Counted from the first letter of the stretch, positions 1 through 6,188 are shown. The stretch is DNA of 10,964 bases from JBFHRB01 sp041591915 (GCA_041591915.1 JBFHRB010000105.1:1-10964), one strand, 5' to 3'. A program made the numbers and translations. The notes: generated from the letters alone by a model not told the origin.

Positions 1-1
1 C

Positions 2-646
2 GTCGTCCTCGCCGACGGGGCGCAGGCCGTGCCGCACCTCCCGGTCGACGCGGCCGACCTCGACGTCGACTTCTACGCCTTCAGTGCTCACAAGATGCTC
101 GGCCCGACCGGCATCGGCGTGCTGTTGGGCCGTCCCGAGGTGCTCGACCGCATGCCGCCGTTCCTGTCCGGCGGCGAGATGATCCTCGACGTCACGCTCG
201 AGGGATCGACCTGGAACGAGCTGCCCTACAAGTTCGAGGCCGGCACCCCCAACATCGCCGAGGCGGCCGGACTGCACGCCGCCATCGACTACCTCGACAC
301 GCTGGGCATGAAGGCCGTGCGTGAGCACGAGATCGAGCTGACCACCCAGGCGCTCGCGGCGCTGGCAGACATCCCCTACGTGACCGTCCACGGCACGCAG
401 GACGCCACGCGGCGGGGCGGGGTCATCAGCTTCACCGTCGACGGCGTCCACCCGCACGACATCGGGACGATCCTCGACCGCGAGGGCGTTGCCGTCCGTG
501 TCGGGCACCACTGCGCCAAGCCGCTCGTGCGTTCGCTCGGCGCGGCAGCCACGGCAAGGGCGAGCTTCTACGTGTACAACGACACCGACGACATCCCGCC
601 GCTCGTGACGGGGATCCAGAAGGCCAAGGAGTTCTTCGCGCGATGA
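2..646 (+). CDS. sufS: SufS-type cysteine desulfurase, C-terminal part (5' end outside window)
   Basis: PLP-dependent cysteine desulfurase that takes sulfur from cysteine as an enzyme persulfide and hands it to the SUF iron-sulfur assembly machinery in the cytosol. The reading frame is open from base 2, so the gene starts upstream; about 214 residues are visible, roughly half of a normal protein of about 400 aa. The fragment begins just before the D-G-A-Q segment that contacts PLP. The PLP Schiff-base lysine is in F-S-A-H-K (AAG at 92-94). The catalytic cysteine is in V-G-H-H-C-A-K-P-L (TGC at 512-514), the group II (SufS) form of the active-site loop. The stop TGA at 644-646 overlaps the sufU ATG by 4 nt, indicating translational coupling. 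The direct SufU neighbour implies a SufU-dependent SufS, as in Gram-positive bacteria, rather than the SufE type. Confidence 0.96.
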   Translation, partial: VVLADGAQAVPHLPVDAADLDVDFYAFSAHKMLGPTGIGVLLGRPEVLDRMPPFLSGGEMILDVTLEGSTWNELPYKFEAGTPNIAEAAGLHAAIDYLDTLGMKAVREHEIELTTQALAALADIPYVTVHGTQDATRRGGVISFTVDGVHPHDIGTILDREGVAVRVGHHCAKPLVRSLGAAATARASFYVYNDTDDIPPLVTGIQKAKEFFAR

Positions 647-1110
647 GCCTCGAGGACCTGTACCAGGAGATCATCCTCGACCACTACCGGTCGCCCAAGA
701 ACCGGTCGTCGTCGCTGGAGCACGAGGACGTGCACGTCCACCACAGCAACCCGCTGTGCGGTGACGAGCTCGACCTGCGCGTGCACATCGACGACGGGAA
801 GGTCGTCGGCATCGCGTTCGACGGCGAGGGCTGTTCGATCAGCCAGGCGTCCGCCTCGGCGATGACCGTCGCCGTCGAGGGCCGCGAGGCCGGCGACGCG
901 CTGGACCTCGCCGAGGACTTCCGACTGATGATGCACGGCGAGGAGCCGCAGCGCGAGGAGGACCTCGGCGACGGGATCGCCTTCCAGGGCGTCGCGAAGT
1001 TCCCCGTCCGCGTGAAGTGCGCCCTCCTCGGCTGGATGGCGCTGAAGGACGCGGTCGAGACGTTCCAGTCCGGCGCGTCAGAGCACACCGTCACCCACGA
1101 CGACGCGTGA
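643..1110 (+). CDS. sufU: SufU zinc-dependent sulfurtransferase (iron-sulfur assembly)
   Basis: A 155-aa IscU-fold protein. In Gram-positive SUF systems SufU is a zinc-bound sulfur acceptor that takes the persulfide from SufS and passes it to the SufBCD scaffold. The zinc and sulfur ligands are present: C39 in N-P-L-C-G-D, D41, C64 in G-C-S-I-S and C126 in K-C-A-L-L-G-W. The stretch of about 20 residues between C64 and C126 (about 85-110, rich in Glu/Asp) matches the insertion that separates SufU from IscU. The ATG at 643 overlaps the sufS stop, so translation is probably coupled. The C-terminus ends in a short acidic tail after the last helix. Length and motifs are normal for the family. Confidence 0.96.
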   Translation: MSLEDLYQEIILDHYRSPKNRSSSLEHEDVHVHHSNPLCGDELDLRVHIDDGKVVGIAFDGEGCSISQASASAMTVAVEGREAGDALDLAEDFRLMMHGEEPQREEDLGDGIAFQGVAKFPVRVKCALLGWMALKDAVETFQSGASEHTVTHDDA

Positions 1111-1112
1111 GG
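1109..1112 (+). promoter_or_regulatory. Ribosome binding site for sufT
   Basis: GAGG lies five bases before the ATG at 1118 and overlaps the sufU stop codon. It supports the ATG at 1118, and therefore the long acidic N-terminus of the SufT-like protein, over an internal start nearer to the conserved domain. Confidence 0.6.
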
Positions 1113-1117
1113 CAACC

Positions 1118-1573
1118 ATGAGTTCCGACCAGACCACCGCGCTCGATGTCGACCCCGAGGTCGCTCCCGAGCAGGCATCGACCGAGTCGGTTCCGCCGGC
1201 TGAGGACGCGGCGACGACCACGACGCCGTTCGGGGACATCGTCCTCGACGACGACGGCATGCCGAACGAGGACGACCTCCTCAACGCCATGCGTGCGATC
1301 GTCGACCCCGAGATCGGCTACAACGTCGTCGACCTCGGCCTCGTCTACGAGGTGACCAAGCCCGAGCAGGGCCGCGTCCACGTGCTGATGACGCTGACGT
1401 CGATGGGCTGCCCGCTCACCGACCTCATCCAGCAGCAGTGCCAGGTCGTGCTGGGCTCGCTGCCCGGCGTCGACCACGTCGAGGTCGAGTTCACCTTCTC
1501 GCCACCGTGGGACACCACGATGATCTCCGAGTGGGTCGCGGAGGAGCTCCGCGCCATGGGCATGAACGTCTGA
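1118..1573 (+). CDS. sufT: SufT-like MIP18/DUF59-family Fe-S assembly factor
   Basis: A 151-aa protein of the MIP18 (DUF59) family. Members take part in maturation of Fe-S proteins, probably late in cluster transfer to clients. The conserved domain covers about residues 50-151. It includes D-P-E-I-G-Y-N-V-V-D-L-G-L-V-Y (63-77), the conserved cysteine C98 in T-S-M-G-C-P-L, and P-P-W-D-x-x-M near the end. Residues 1-50 form an extension rich in Asp, Glu, Thr and Ala that is not part of the domain and is probably disordered. The gene lies 7 nt after sufU and is the last gene of the suf operon, the usual actinobacterial position. Confidence is high for the family; the exact biochemical role of SufT is less well defined. 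Confidence 0.93.
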   Translation: MSSDQTTALDVDPEVAPEQASTESVPPAEDAATTTTPFGDIVLDDDGMPNEDDLLNAMRAIVDPEIGYNVVDLGLVYEVTKPEQGRVHVLMTLTSMGCPLTDLIQQQCQVVLGSLPGVDHVEVEFTFSPPWDTTMISEWVAEELRAMGMNV

Positions 1574-1609
1574 GCTGTCCGGCGGCCTCCGAGCCGAAGA
1601 CCAACGCGA

Positions 1610-1637
1610 ACGGGGCGGGCCAGATGGCCCGCCCCGT
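1610..1637. terminator. Strong hairpin between convergent suf operon and minus-strand operon
   Basis: A perfect 12-bp inverted repeat (1610-1621 and 1626-1637) around the four-base loop AGAT; the core arm is GGGGCGGGCC. It sits 36 bases after the sufT stop and 20 bases beyond the stop of the minus-strand exported-protein gene, so it can serve both convergent operons. There is no clear T-tract on either side, as is common for terminators in GC-rich actinobacteria. Confidence 0.8.
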
Positions 1638-1657
1638 CGGCGTTGCTCCGGAGGTGA

Positions 1658-2473
1658 TCAGGCAGACGGGGCGCCGCCACCGGGGCCGGACGCGACGGTG
1701 ATCGTGCCGCTGGCGATGACGATGCCCGCGTCGTCGGTGATGTCGTAGCCGAACGACGCGTCACCGAAGAACACCTCGAACGTGTGGCTGAAGGTCTCGC
1801 CACTGCGCAGGCCAGAGGCGGGCCCGGAGCCCGAGTCGAAGCCGGCGGCCTCCGAGCGGATCTGGAGGTAGGTGTCGGTCGTGTTCTCCCAGACGACCGT
1901 GGCGCCCGAGGCGATCGTCAGGTCGAGGTCGGTCCCGGCCATGTCGATGACGGGCGGGGCCCACGTGCGCATCGTGAAGGTGACGTTGATGGCGGTCGGG
2001 GTGAAGATGACCGCGTACCGGGTACCGGCCGGGACGAAGCCGATCTCGCCCGGACCGCCGGCGGCGTACTCGCCGACCGTCGTGGGCGTGCCCTGGCCGC
2101 CGCAGTCGGCGAGCTCCGAGTAGAAGAAGACGTCGATGTCGGCTTCCTGCTCCTCGCCGGTGTTGATGTCCCGCGTGGTGGCGGCAGCCACGACGTTGTC
2201 GATGACGAACGCGCCACCGATGGCCTCGGCGTCGATCGGCGTGATGTAGGCGATCCCGCCGTTCGCGCCGTGCGAGCAGTTGTGGACACGCCGGCCCAGA
2301 CCGGGCCAGCCGCCCTCGAGGTCGGTGAAGCGGGTCGGGGACGCGATCGAGCCGTCGATGGTCTGGACCTCGTCGCCGGAGGGCGTGAAGCCGGGGCCGG
2401 CGGCGGCGTCGGTGAACGCGACCGTGGGCAGCGTCATGGCCACGATGGCCGCGGCAGCCAGGATCTTCTTCAT
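1658..2473 (-). CDS. Exported protein with cupredoxin-like C-terminal domain lacking copper ligands
   Basis: A 271-aa predicted secreted protein that I cannot assign to a named family. Residues 1-25 form a Sec signal peptide: M-K-K, a hydrophobic stretch, then small residues before G26. Residues about 35-170 look like a beta-rich domain with two cysteines (C66, C124) that could form a disulfide once exported; the V-P-A-G-T-R-Y-A-V-I-F segment recalls pre-peptidase C-terminal domains. Residues about 180-262 follow a plastocyanin-like plan: T-V-V-W-E-N at 192-197, F-D-S-G at 212-215, G-E-T-F-S-H-T-F at 225-232, and a final strand G-T-I-T-V. The usual first His ligand is replaced by Leu203, and no Cys-His-Met cluster follows Y243, so blue-copper binding is unlikely. 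ATG start with GGAGAA eight bases upstream. It is the last gene of the minus-strand run, 83 bases after the selenoprotein gene. Confidence 0.82.
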   Translation of the reverse strand: MKKILAAAAIVAMTLPTVAFTDAAAGPGFTPSGDEVQTIDGSIASPTRFTDLEGGWPGLGRRVHNCSHGANGGIAYITPIDAEAIGGAFVIDNVVAAATTRDINTGEEQEADIDVFFYSELADCGGQGTPTTVGEYAAGGPGEIGFVPAGTRYAVIFTPTAINVTFTMRTWAPPVIDMAGTDLDLTIASGATVVWENTTDTYLQIRSEAAGFDSGSGPASGLRSGETFSHTFEVFFGDASFGYDITDDAGIVIASGTITVASGPGGGAPSA

Positions 2474-2556
2474 GCCTGAACTTCTCCAGTGGGGTGTGTG
2501 GCGAGGCACTTCGACGTCCGGCCGCGGAATCCCTGCCCGCCGGGACGCCAGATCCG

Positions 2557-3117
2557 TCAGCGCTCGCGGCCGAGCTCGTCGAGCCAGTCCTCGTGGTCGA
2601 CGCCGAGCCCGTCGGCGATGCGGTTGATGTAGTTGAAGTAGGCGCAGACCTCGACGAGGTCCGTGATCGCCCGGTCGTCCCAGCCGTGTTCGCGGAGTTC
2701 GTCCACGTCGGCGGCGGAGCACGCCGCCGGCTCCCGCGTCAGCTTCTCGGCATAGGCCAGCAGGGCGCCCGTCGGCCCGTCCTCCACGGTCGTGCGCCAG
2801 TCCGACGCGAAGCGGTCGACCCAGCCGTCGTCGTCGACCTCCGACCGGAGGTCGTGCAGGTGGGCACGGACTCAGTAGTGGCAGCCGTTGATGCCGCTGG
2901 TGACGACGGCGATCATCTCGCGTTGCGCCCGGCTCAGCGGCGATTCGCCGTACATCGTGGAGGAGTACAGGCGCATCGAGTCCCGCAGGACCGGCCCGTT
3001 GTGGGACTGGATGCTGACGATGTTCCAGATGCGGTCGGCGCGGCGCAGCGCGCGGTCGTACTCGCGCTTCGTCTCGCCCTCGGCCTCGTCGGGCGGGATG
3101 GGTCGGATGTGCGCCAC
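2557..3117 (-). CDS. AhpD-like peroxidase-related selenoprotein with CxxU redox motif (UGA read through)
   Basis: One gene of 186 codons interrupted in frame by TGA at 2874-2872. Read as selenocysteine, the product is C79-H-Y-U82-V-R-A-H86. This matches the AhpD/carboxymuconolactone decarboxylase signature C-x-x-C-x-x-x-H with Sec as the second redox residue. E67, 12 residues before C79, matches the conserved Glu of the AhpD proton relay. Downstream residues continue the family pattern: L-L-A-Y-A-E-K-L-T, L-R-E-H-G-W-D-D-R-A-I, and F-N-Y-I-N-R-I-A-D-G-L-G-V near the C-terminus. Total length equals that of normal peroxidase-related AhpD-like enzymes. The start is GTG with GAGGGAG four bases upstream; the alternative ATG inside the second half is not needed. 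A SECIS-like hairpin follows the UGA. Likely role: thiol/selenol-dependent peroxide reduction in the cytosol. It lies 36 nt after the deglycation-type kinase gene. The alternative, a nonsense-mutated pseudogene, is less likely because both halves are intact. The selenocysteine genes (selA, selB, selC, selD) are not in this window. Confidence 0.86.
2835..2854 (-). promoter_or_regulatory. Candidate bacterial SECIS hairpin for selenocysteine insertion
   Basis: In the mRNA of the minus strand, the hairpin starts 17 nt after the UGA (2874-2872). It is a perfect 8-bp stem, CGACCUCC (2854-2847) with GGAGGUCG (2842-2835), closing the tetraloop GGUC (2846-2843). The UGA-to-loop distance is 25 nt and the loop opens with two Gs. 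Both fit what is known of bacterial SECIS elements: a stem-loop within the coding region shortly after the UGA, with a small loop starting in G, recognised by SelB. A weaker lower helix is possible between AGUCCGU (2872-2866) and ACGGCU (2828-2823) with one bulged U. The hairpin is also coding sequence (H-D-L-R-S-E-V region). Confidence 0.72.
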
Positions 3118-3153
3118 GCGACTCCCTCGCTCGGGCGGGACCGTACCGCGGGG

Positions 3154-3909
3154 TCACCAGCCGAGCGCGTCGAGCCGGGACACGACGTGGCCGAGGTAGC
3201 TCCGCCCGAACAGCCGGACGTGCACCAGGAGGTGGTACAGCTGCAGCGCCGCGCGACGGTGCTGCCAGCCCTCGTCGAGCGGCCACTCGCGCAGGTAGGC
3301 CTCCCAGCAGGCGGTCGGGATGCCGCCGAAGAGGTCCATGAAGGCCAGCTCGAACTCGCGATCGGCGTGGTGGACCGCGGGGTCGATCAGCCAGCGACCG
3401 TCGACGACGTTGCCCGACCACAGGTCGCCGTGCACGAGGCTCGGTCGGACGTCGTGGTCGAGGAGGTCCGCCAGCGCCCCGTCGAGCCCCCGGTCGAGGC
3501 GCCGTCGGACATCGACCGGCAAGGCCTCGAGTTCCAGCCACGGTCGGATCCGGCGTTCGGCGTAGAAGGTCGGCCAGTCCTCGTCAGGGGTGTTGTCCTG
3601 GGGGAGCGGGCCGATGACGTTGTGCCGGTGCCAGCCGAACGACTCGGCGCCCCGGCGGTGGAGCGCGGCGAGCGCCCGCCCGAGACCCACCCAGTCCGGC
3701 GGACCGCCGACGTGTTCCATCACGAGCAGCGACTGGTCGACGGCAAGGACGGCCGGTACCGGGGCGCCCGCCTCCGCCAGCGCCTCGAGGCCGTCCGCCT
3801 CCATCCGGGCGTCGTAGTTCGGCTTCTTCACGATGACGACGCGGCCGTCGTCGAGGACCGCGCGGTAGACGTCGGCGATGAGGCTCGACTGCAGGCGTTC
3901 GACGCCCAC
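3154..3909 (-). CDS. Fructosamine/ketosamine-3-kinase family protein
   Basis: A small-molecule kinase of the aminoglycoside-phosphotransferase fold. The family phosphorylates sugar amines attached to proteins (fructosamines, ribulosamines, erythrulosamines) at C3, which makes the sugar fall off and repairs the glycated protein. Counting from GTG at 3909 (251 aa): K28 is the probable ATP-binding lysine in V-V-I-V-K-K, F-G-W-H-R-H-N-V-I-G lies at 91-100, the catalytic loop is H160-G-D162-L-W-S-G-N167, and D176 in I-D-P binds metal, followed by H-H-A-D-R-E-F-E-L-A-F. The N-terminus is uncertain: the frame is open back to the end of the upstream phosphatase gene, and a CTG at 3942-3940, with GGTGAG eight bases before it, would add 11 residues, closer to usual family length. 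The GTG at 3909 has no visible ribosome binding site. The adjacent phosphatase gene suggests a ribulosamine/erythrulosamine kinase. Confidence 0.9.
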   Translation of the reverse strand: MGVERLQSSLIADVYRAVLDDGRVVIVKKPNYDARMEADGLEALAEAGAPVPAVLAVDQSLLVMEHVGGPPDWVGLGRALAALHRRGAESFGWHRHNVIGPLPQDNTPDEDWPTFYAERRIRPWLELEALPVDVRRRLDRGLDGALADLLDHDVRPSLVHGDLWSGNVVDGRWLIDPAVHHADREFELAFMDLFGGIPTACWEAYLREWPLDEGWQHRRAALQLYHLLVHVRLFGRSYLGHVVSRLDALGW

Positions 3910-3944
3910 CGGCGGTGGGATGCCACCCGGCAGGAGCGGCAGCT

Positions 3945-4424
3945 TCAGAGCTCACCCGCCTGCACGCGGCGGACGAACTCCCGGGCCGAGCGTCGTGCGA
4001 TGTCGACGACCTCGAAGAAGCCGTCGCGGCCGCCGTAGTAGGGGTCGGGGACGTCGAGGTCGCCGTCCGCGTCCGGGTCGAACTCGCGGTAGAGCCAGAT
4101 CCGGTTGCGGGCCTCGTCGCTGGGTGCGAGCCGGGAGAGGTCGCGACGGTTCGAGGCATCCATGGCGAGGATCACGTCGAACCGCTCGAAGTCGGCCGCC
4201 TCGACGGTGCGGGCCGCGCCGTCGATGTGGAGGCCGACCTCGGCGCCCGCCGAGCGCATGCGTGGGTCCGGCGGGTTGCCGATGTGCCAGCCACCGGTGC
4301 CGGCCGAGTCGAGGACGAGGTCGATGCCTGCCTCCTCGGCGGCCTCTCGCAGCGCGGCCTCTGCCGTGGGGGACCGGCAGATGTTGCCGAGGCAGACGGC
4401 CAGGACGCGCAGGGTCTCACTCAT
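3945..4424 (-). CDS. Low-molecular-weight protein tyrosine phosphatase family
   Basis: A 159-aa cytosolic phosphatase. The P-loop C-x5-R-S is C11-L-G-N-I-C-R17-S18 at the extreme N-terminus, and the general acid is D127 in D-P-Y-Y-G-G; both positions are typical of the family. The ATG at 4424 is chosen: it lies one base after the stop of the upstream dehydrogenase gene (TGA-G-ATG), implying coupled translation, and puts the P-loop at the usual distance from the start. A TTG at 4436 would add four residues and overlap that gene. Family members dephosphorylate phosphotyrosine, but some hydrolyse phosphorylated sugar amines on proteins. The neighbouring fructosamine kinase gene makes the second role plausible here. 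There is no cluster of exopolysaccharide genes, which argues against a Wzb-like role. Confidence 0.93.
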   Translation of the reverse strand: MSETLRVLAVCLGNICRSPTAEAALREAAEEAGIDLVLDSAGTGGWHIGNPPDPRMRSAGAEVGLHIDGAARTVEAADFERFDVILAMDASNRRDLSRLAPSDEARNRIWLYREFDPDADGDLDVPDPYYGGRDGFFEVVDIARRSAREFVRRVQAGEL

Positions 4425-4425
4425 C

Positions 4426-5346
4426 TCAGTAGCCAAGGTGGACGTGGACGGAGCCGATCAGGGGTTCGCCCCGGCCGAAGCGCCGGACGTTCGTCTCGAT
4501 GCGCTCGGACAGCAGGGGGATCGCCATCTCTGGCGTGTTGGCCGTGTGCGGGGTGAGGAGCACGTTGTCGAAGCCCCACAGCGGGTGGTCGTCGGGGAGC
4601 GGTTCGGGCTCGGTGACGTCGAGCGCCGCTCCGCCGATGGCGTCGGCGCGCAGGGCGTCGACCAGCGCGTCGGTGTCGATGTGCTGGCCGCGTGCGACGT
4701 TGACGAGCCACGCGTGGTCGGGAAGCGCGTCGAGGGCCGCGCGATCGATGATGTGCTCGGTCTCGGGGGTGAGCGCCAGCGCGAGGACGACGAGGTCGGC
4801 GCGCTCGAGTGCCGGGACGAGCTTCTCCTGGCCCACGACCTGGACGTTGCCTCCGAGCGGTGCGAGGTGCTTGCGGACGACCGTGATGCGGCAGTCGAAC
4901 GGGGCGAGGAGGGTGAGGAGCTGCTTCGTGATCTCGCCGCCGCCGAGGATCACCACGCGGGCGCGGTAGAGGTTCGTGCCGCGGCGCTGGCCCCATGTCG
5001 ACGCCTGCGCGTACTGCGGCAGGTGCCGCAGGCCGGCGAGTGCGAGTGCGAGTGCGTGCTCGGCGACGGGCTCCGCGTACACCCCCTTGCCGCACGTCCA
5101 CGTGTGCTGGTCGTCGAGCAGGTGGACGTACGGCTCGATGCCTGCCCACGGCAGCTGCACCCATTCGATGTTCGGGGCGGTGTCGAGCACGAGCCGCAGC
5201 CCCTCGGGATCGTCGTGCGCCGCCCACACGAGGCCGTGCGCGGCCGTGGGGTGGGCGAGCCGGCCCCCGCCGGCGACGACGGCCTCGCGCATCCAGTCGG
5301 GCGCAGAGCCCGGGGCGACGGCGATCGTCGGAGCCTTGCCGGTCAC
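4426..5346 (-). CDS. D-isomer-specific 2-hydroxyacid dehydrogenase, NAD-binding
   Basis: A 306-aa NAD(P)-dependent oxidoreductase that reduces 2-keto acids to D-2-hydroxy acids or the reverse. The catalytic triad is R219 in N-V-A-R-G, E248 in E-P-E-P-L-P and H267 in L-L-T-P-H-T-A-N. The dinucleotide-binding turn is G135-G-G137-E-I-T140, with Thr in place of the usual final Gly. The first part (about 1-100) is the substrate-binding domain, and 101-270 holds the Rossmann domain. Length is typical of the glyoxylate/hydroxypyruvate reductase-like branch, but the substrate cannot be fixed from sequence. GTG at 5346-5344 is the start because it overlaps the stop of the upstream hydrolase gene (GTGA); no other start gives the full N-terminal strand T-I-A-V-A-P. 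A longer open frame continues upstream but lies within the hydrolase gene. Confidence 0.93.
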   Translation of the reverse strand: MTGKAPTIAVAPGSAPDWMREAVVAGGGRLAHPTAAHGLVWAAHDDPEGLRLVLDTAPNIEWVQLPWAGIEPYVHLLDDQHTWTCGKGVYAEPVAEHALALALAGLRHLPQYAQASTWGQRRGTNLYRARVVILGGGEITKQLLTLLAPFDCRITVVRKHLAPLGGNVQVVGQEKLVPALERADLVVLALALTPETEHIIDRAALDALPDHAWLVNVARGQHIDTDALVDALRADAIGGAALDVTEPEPLPDDHPLWGFDNVLLTPHTANTPEMAIPLLSERIETNVRRFGRGEPLIGSVHVHLGY

Positions 5347-6152
5347 GCGTAGGTCTCCCGTACGGCATCGTTGAAACCGGGCCACACCTCGGCCGCCCAC
5401 TCGCCGAACGGGCGGTCGCACAGCTCGACGCCGGCCAGTCCGACCTCGGGGTCGACCCAGAGGAACGAGCCCGACCCGCCGAAGTGGCCGAACGTCGCCG
5501 GCGAGAACGTCGCGCCGGTCCAGTGGGGCGACTTGTGGCCGCGGATCTCGAACCCGAGTCCCCACGGGTTGGGGTCCTGCTTCCCGAAACCCGGGAGCAC
5601 GCCCGCGAGGTCGGGCCAGTGCGGCCGGGTGGCCTCGGCGAACAGGTCCGCGGAGACGAGCGTTGGCTCGAGCAGCTCGACCGCGAACGCGAGCAGGTCC
5701 TCGACCGTGCCCTCCATGCCGGCGCCCGCGTGGCCGACCAGCCGCGTGTCGGCCATGCCCAATGGGTCGAGCACGTTCGCCTCGACGACGATGTCGATCG
5801 GCGCACCGACCGCCTTCGCGACGGCTTCGCCCAGGGCCACGAACCCGAGGTTGGAGTACACGCGGCGCTGCCCGACCGCTGCTCCGGGCTGGCCCTCCTC
5901 GAAGGGCAGGCCCGAGGTGTGCGCGAGCAGGTGGCGGACCGTTGCGCCCTCCGGCCCGGCCGGGTCCTCGAGGCCGAGCGTCCCCCGCTCGAGCTCCACG
6001 AGCGTGGCCAGGGCCACGACGGGCTTGGTGACCGAGGCCCAGGGCAGGACGCGGTCCGTCGGTCCGAACGTGTCGATCGGTCCGTGCGCGGTGGCCACCC
6101 CGACGGCGACCGTGTCGGCAGGCCACTCGGCGACACGCGACAGGACGCTCAA
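5343..6152 (-). CDS. Serine hydrolase of the beta-lactamase / penicillin-binding-protein-like family
   Basis: A 269-aa protein of the class C beta-lactamase-like (Pfam Beta-lactamase) fold, a family of esterases, peptidases and PBP-like enzymes. The motifs are S40-V-T-K43 (nucleophile serine and lysine), Y99-S-N101, and a third motif of the H-x-G type in G-H-F-G-G-S-G-S. H-L-L-A-H-T-S-G-L at 74-82 is a family hallmark. No signal peptide is visible, so the protein is probably cytosolic and unlikely to confer antibiotic resistance. It is shorter than class C beta-lactamases (about 360 aa). The TTG start at 6152 is preceded by GGGGAAG at good spacing. It is the first gene of the minus-strand run and overlaps the dehydrogenase gene by 4 nt. 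The substrate is unknown. Confidence 0.92.
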   Translation of the reverse strand: MSVLSRVAEWPADTVAVGVATAHGPIDTFGPTDRVLPWASVTKPVVALATLVELERGTLGLEDPAGPEGATVRHLLAHTSGLPFEEGQPGAAVGQRRVYSNLGFVALGEAVAKAVGAPIDIVVEANVLDPLGMADTRLVGHAGAGMEGTVEDLLAFAVELLEPTLVSADLFAEATRPHWPDLAGVLPGFGKQDPNPWGLGFEIRGHKSPHWTGATFSPATFGHFGGSGSFLWVDPEVGLAGVELCDRPFGEWAAEVWPGFNDAVRETYA

Positions 6153-6188
6153 CGGGCTTCCCCAGGGTCGAGGTGCGGACGGCGTGCG

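Noticed and set aside
2529..2544. TCCC...GGGA hairpin between the selenoprotein and exported-protein genes
   Set aside because: Four base pairs only, expected by chance at this GC content.
2557..3117. Pseudogene interpretation: AhpD-like gene broken by a stop codon into 81-aa and 76-aa pieces
   Set aside because: The stop is TGA exactly at a conserved redox Cys, a SECIS-like hairpin follows, the frame is preserved, and both halves retain conserved residues. A random nonsense mutation would rarely meet all of these.
1658..3541. A 627-codon open frame on the minus strand
   Set aside because: Only the part from 2473 down to 1658 is a real protein. The upstream part is Arg/Pro/Ala-rich out-of-frame sequence lying over the kinase and selenoprotein genes.
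2494..4038. A 514-codon plus-strand frame
   Set aside because: Antisense shadow of the kinase and selenoprotein genes; no conserved motif, and composition typical of the complementary frame of GC-rich genes.
5343..6152. Antibiotic-resistance beta-lactamase
   Set aside because: No signal peptide, shorter than class C enzymes, and found in a metabolic/repair operon. Family membership alone does not imply resistance.
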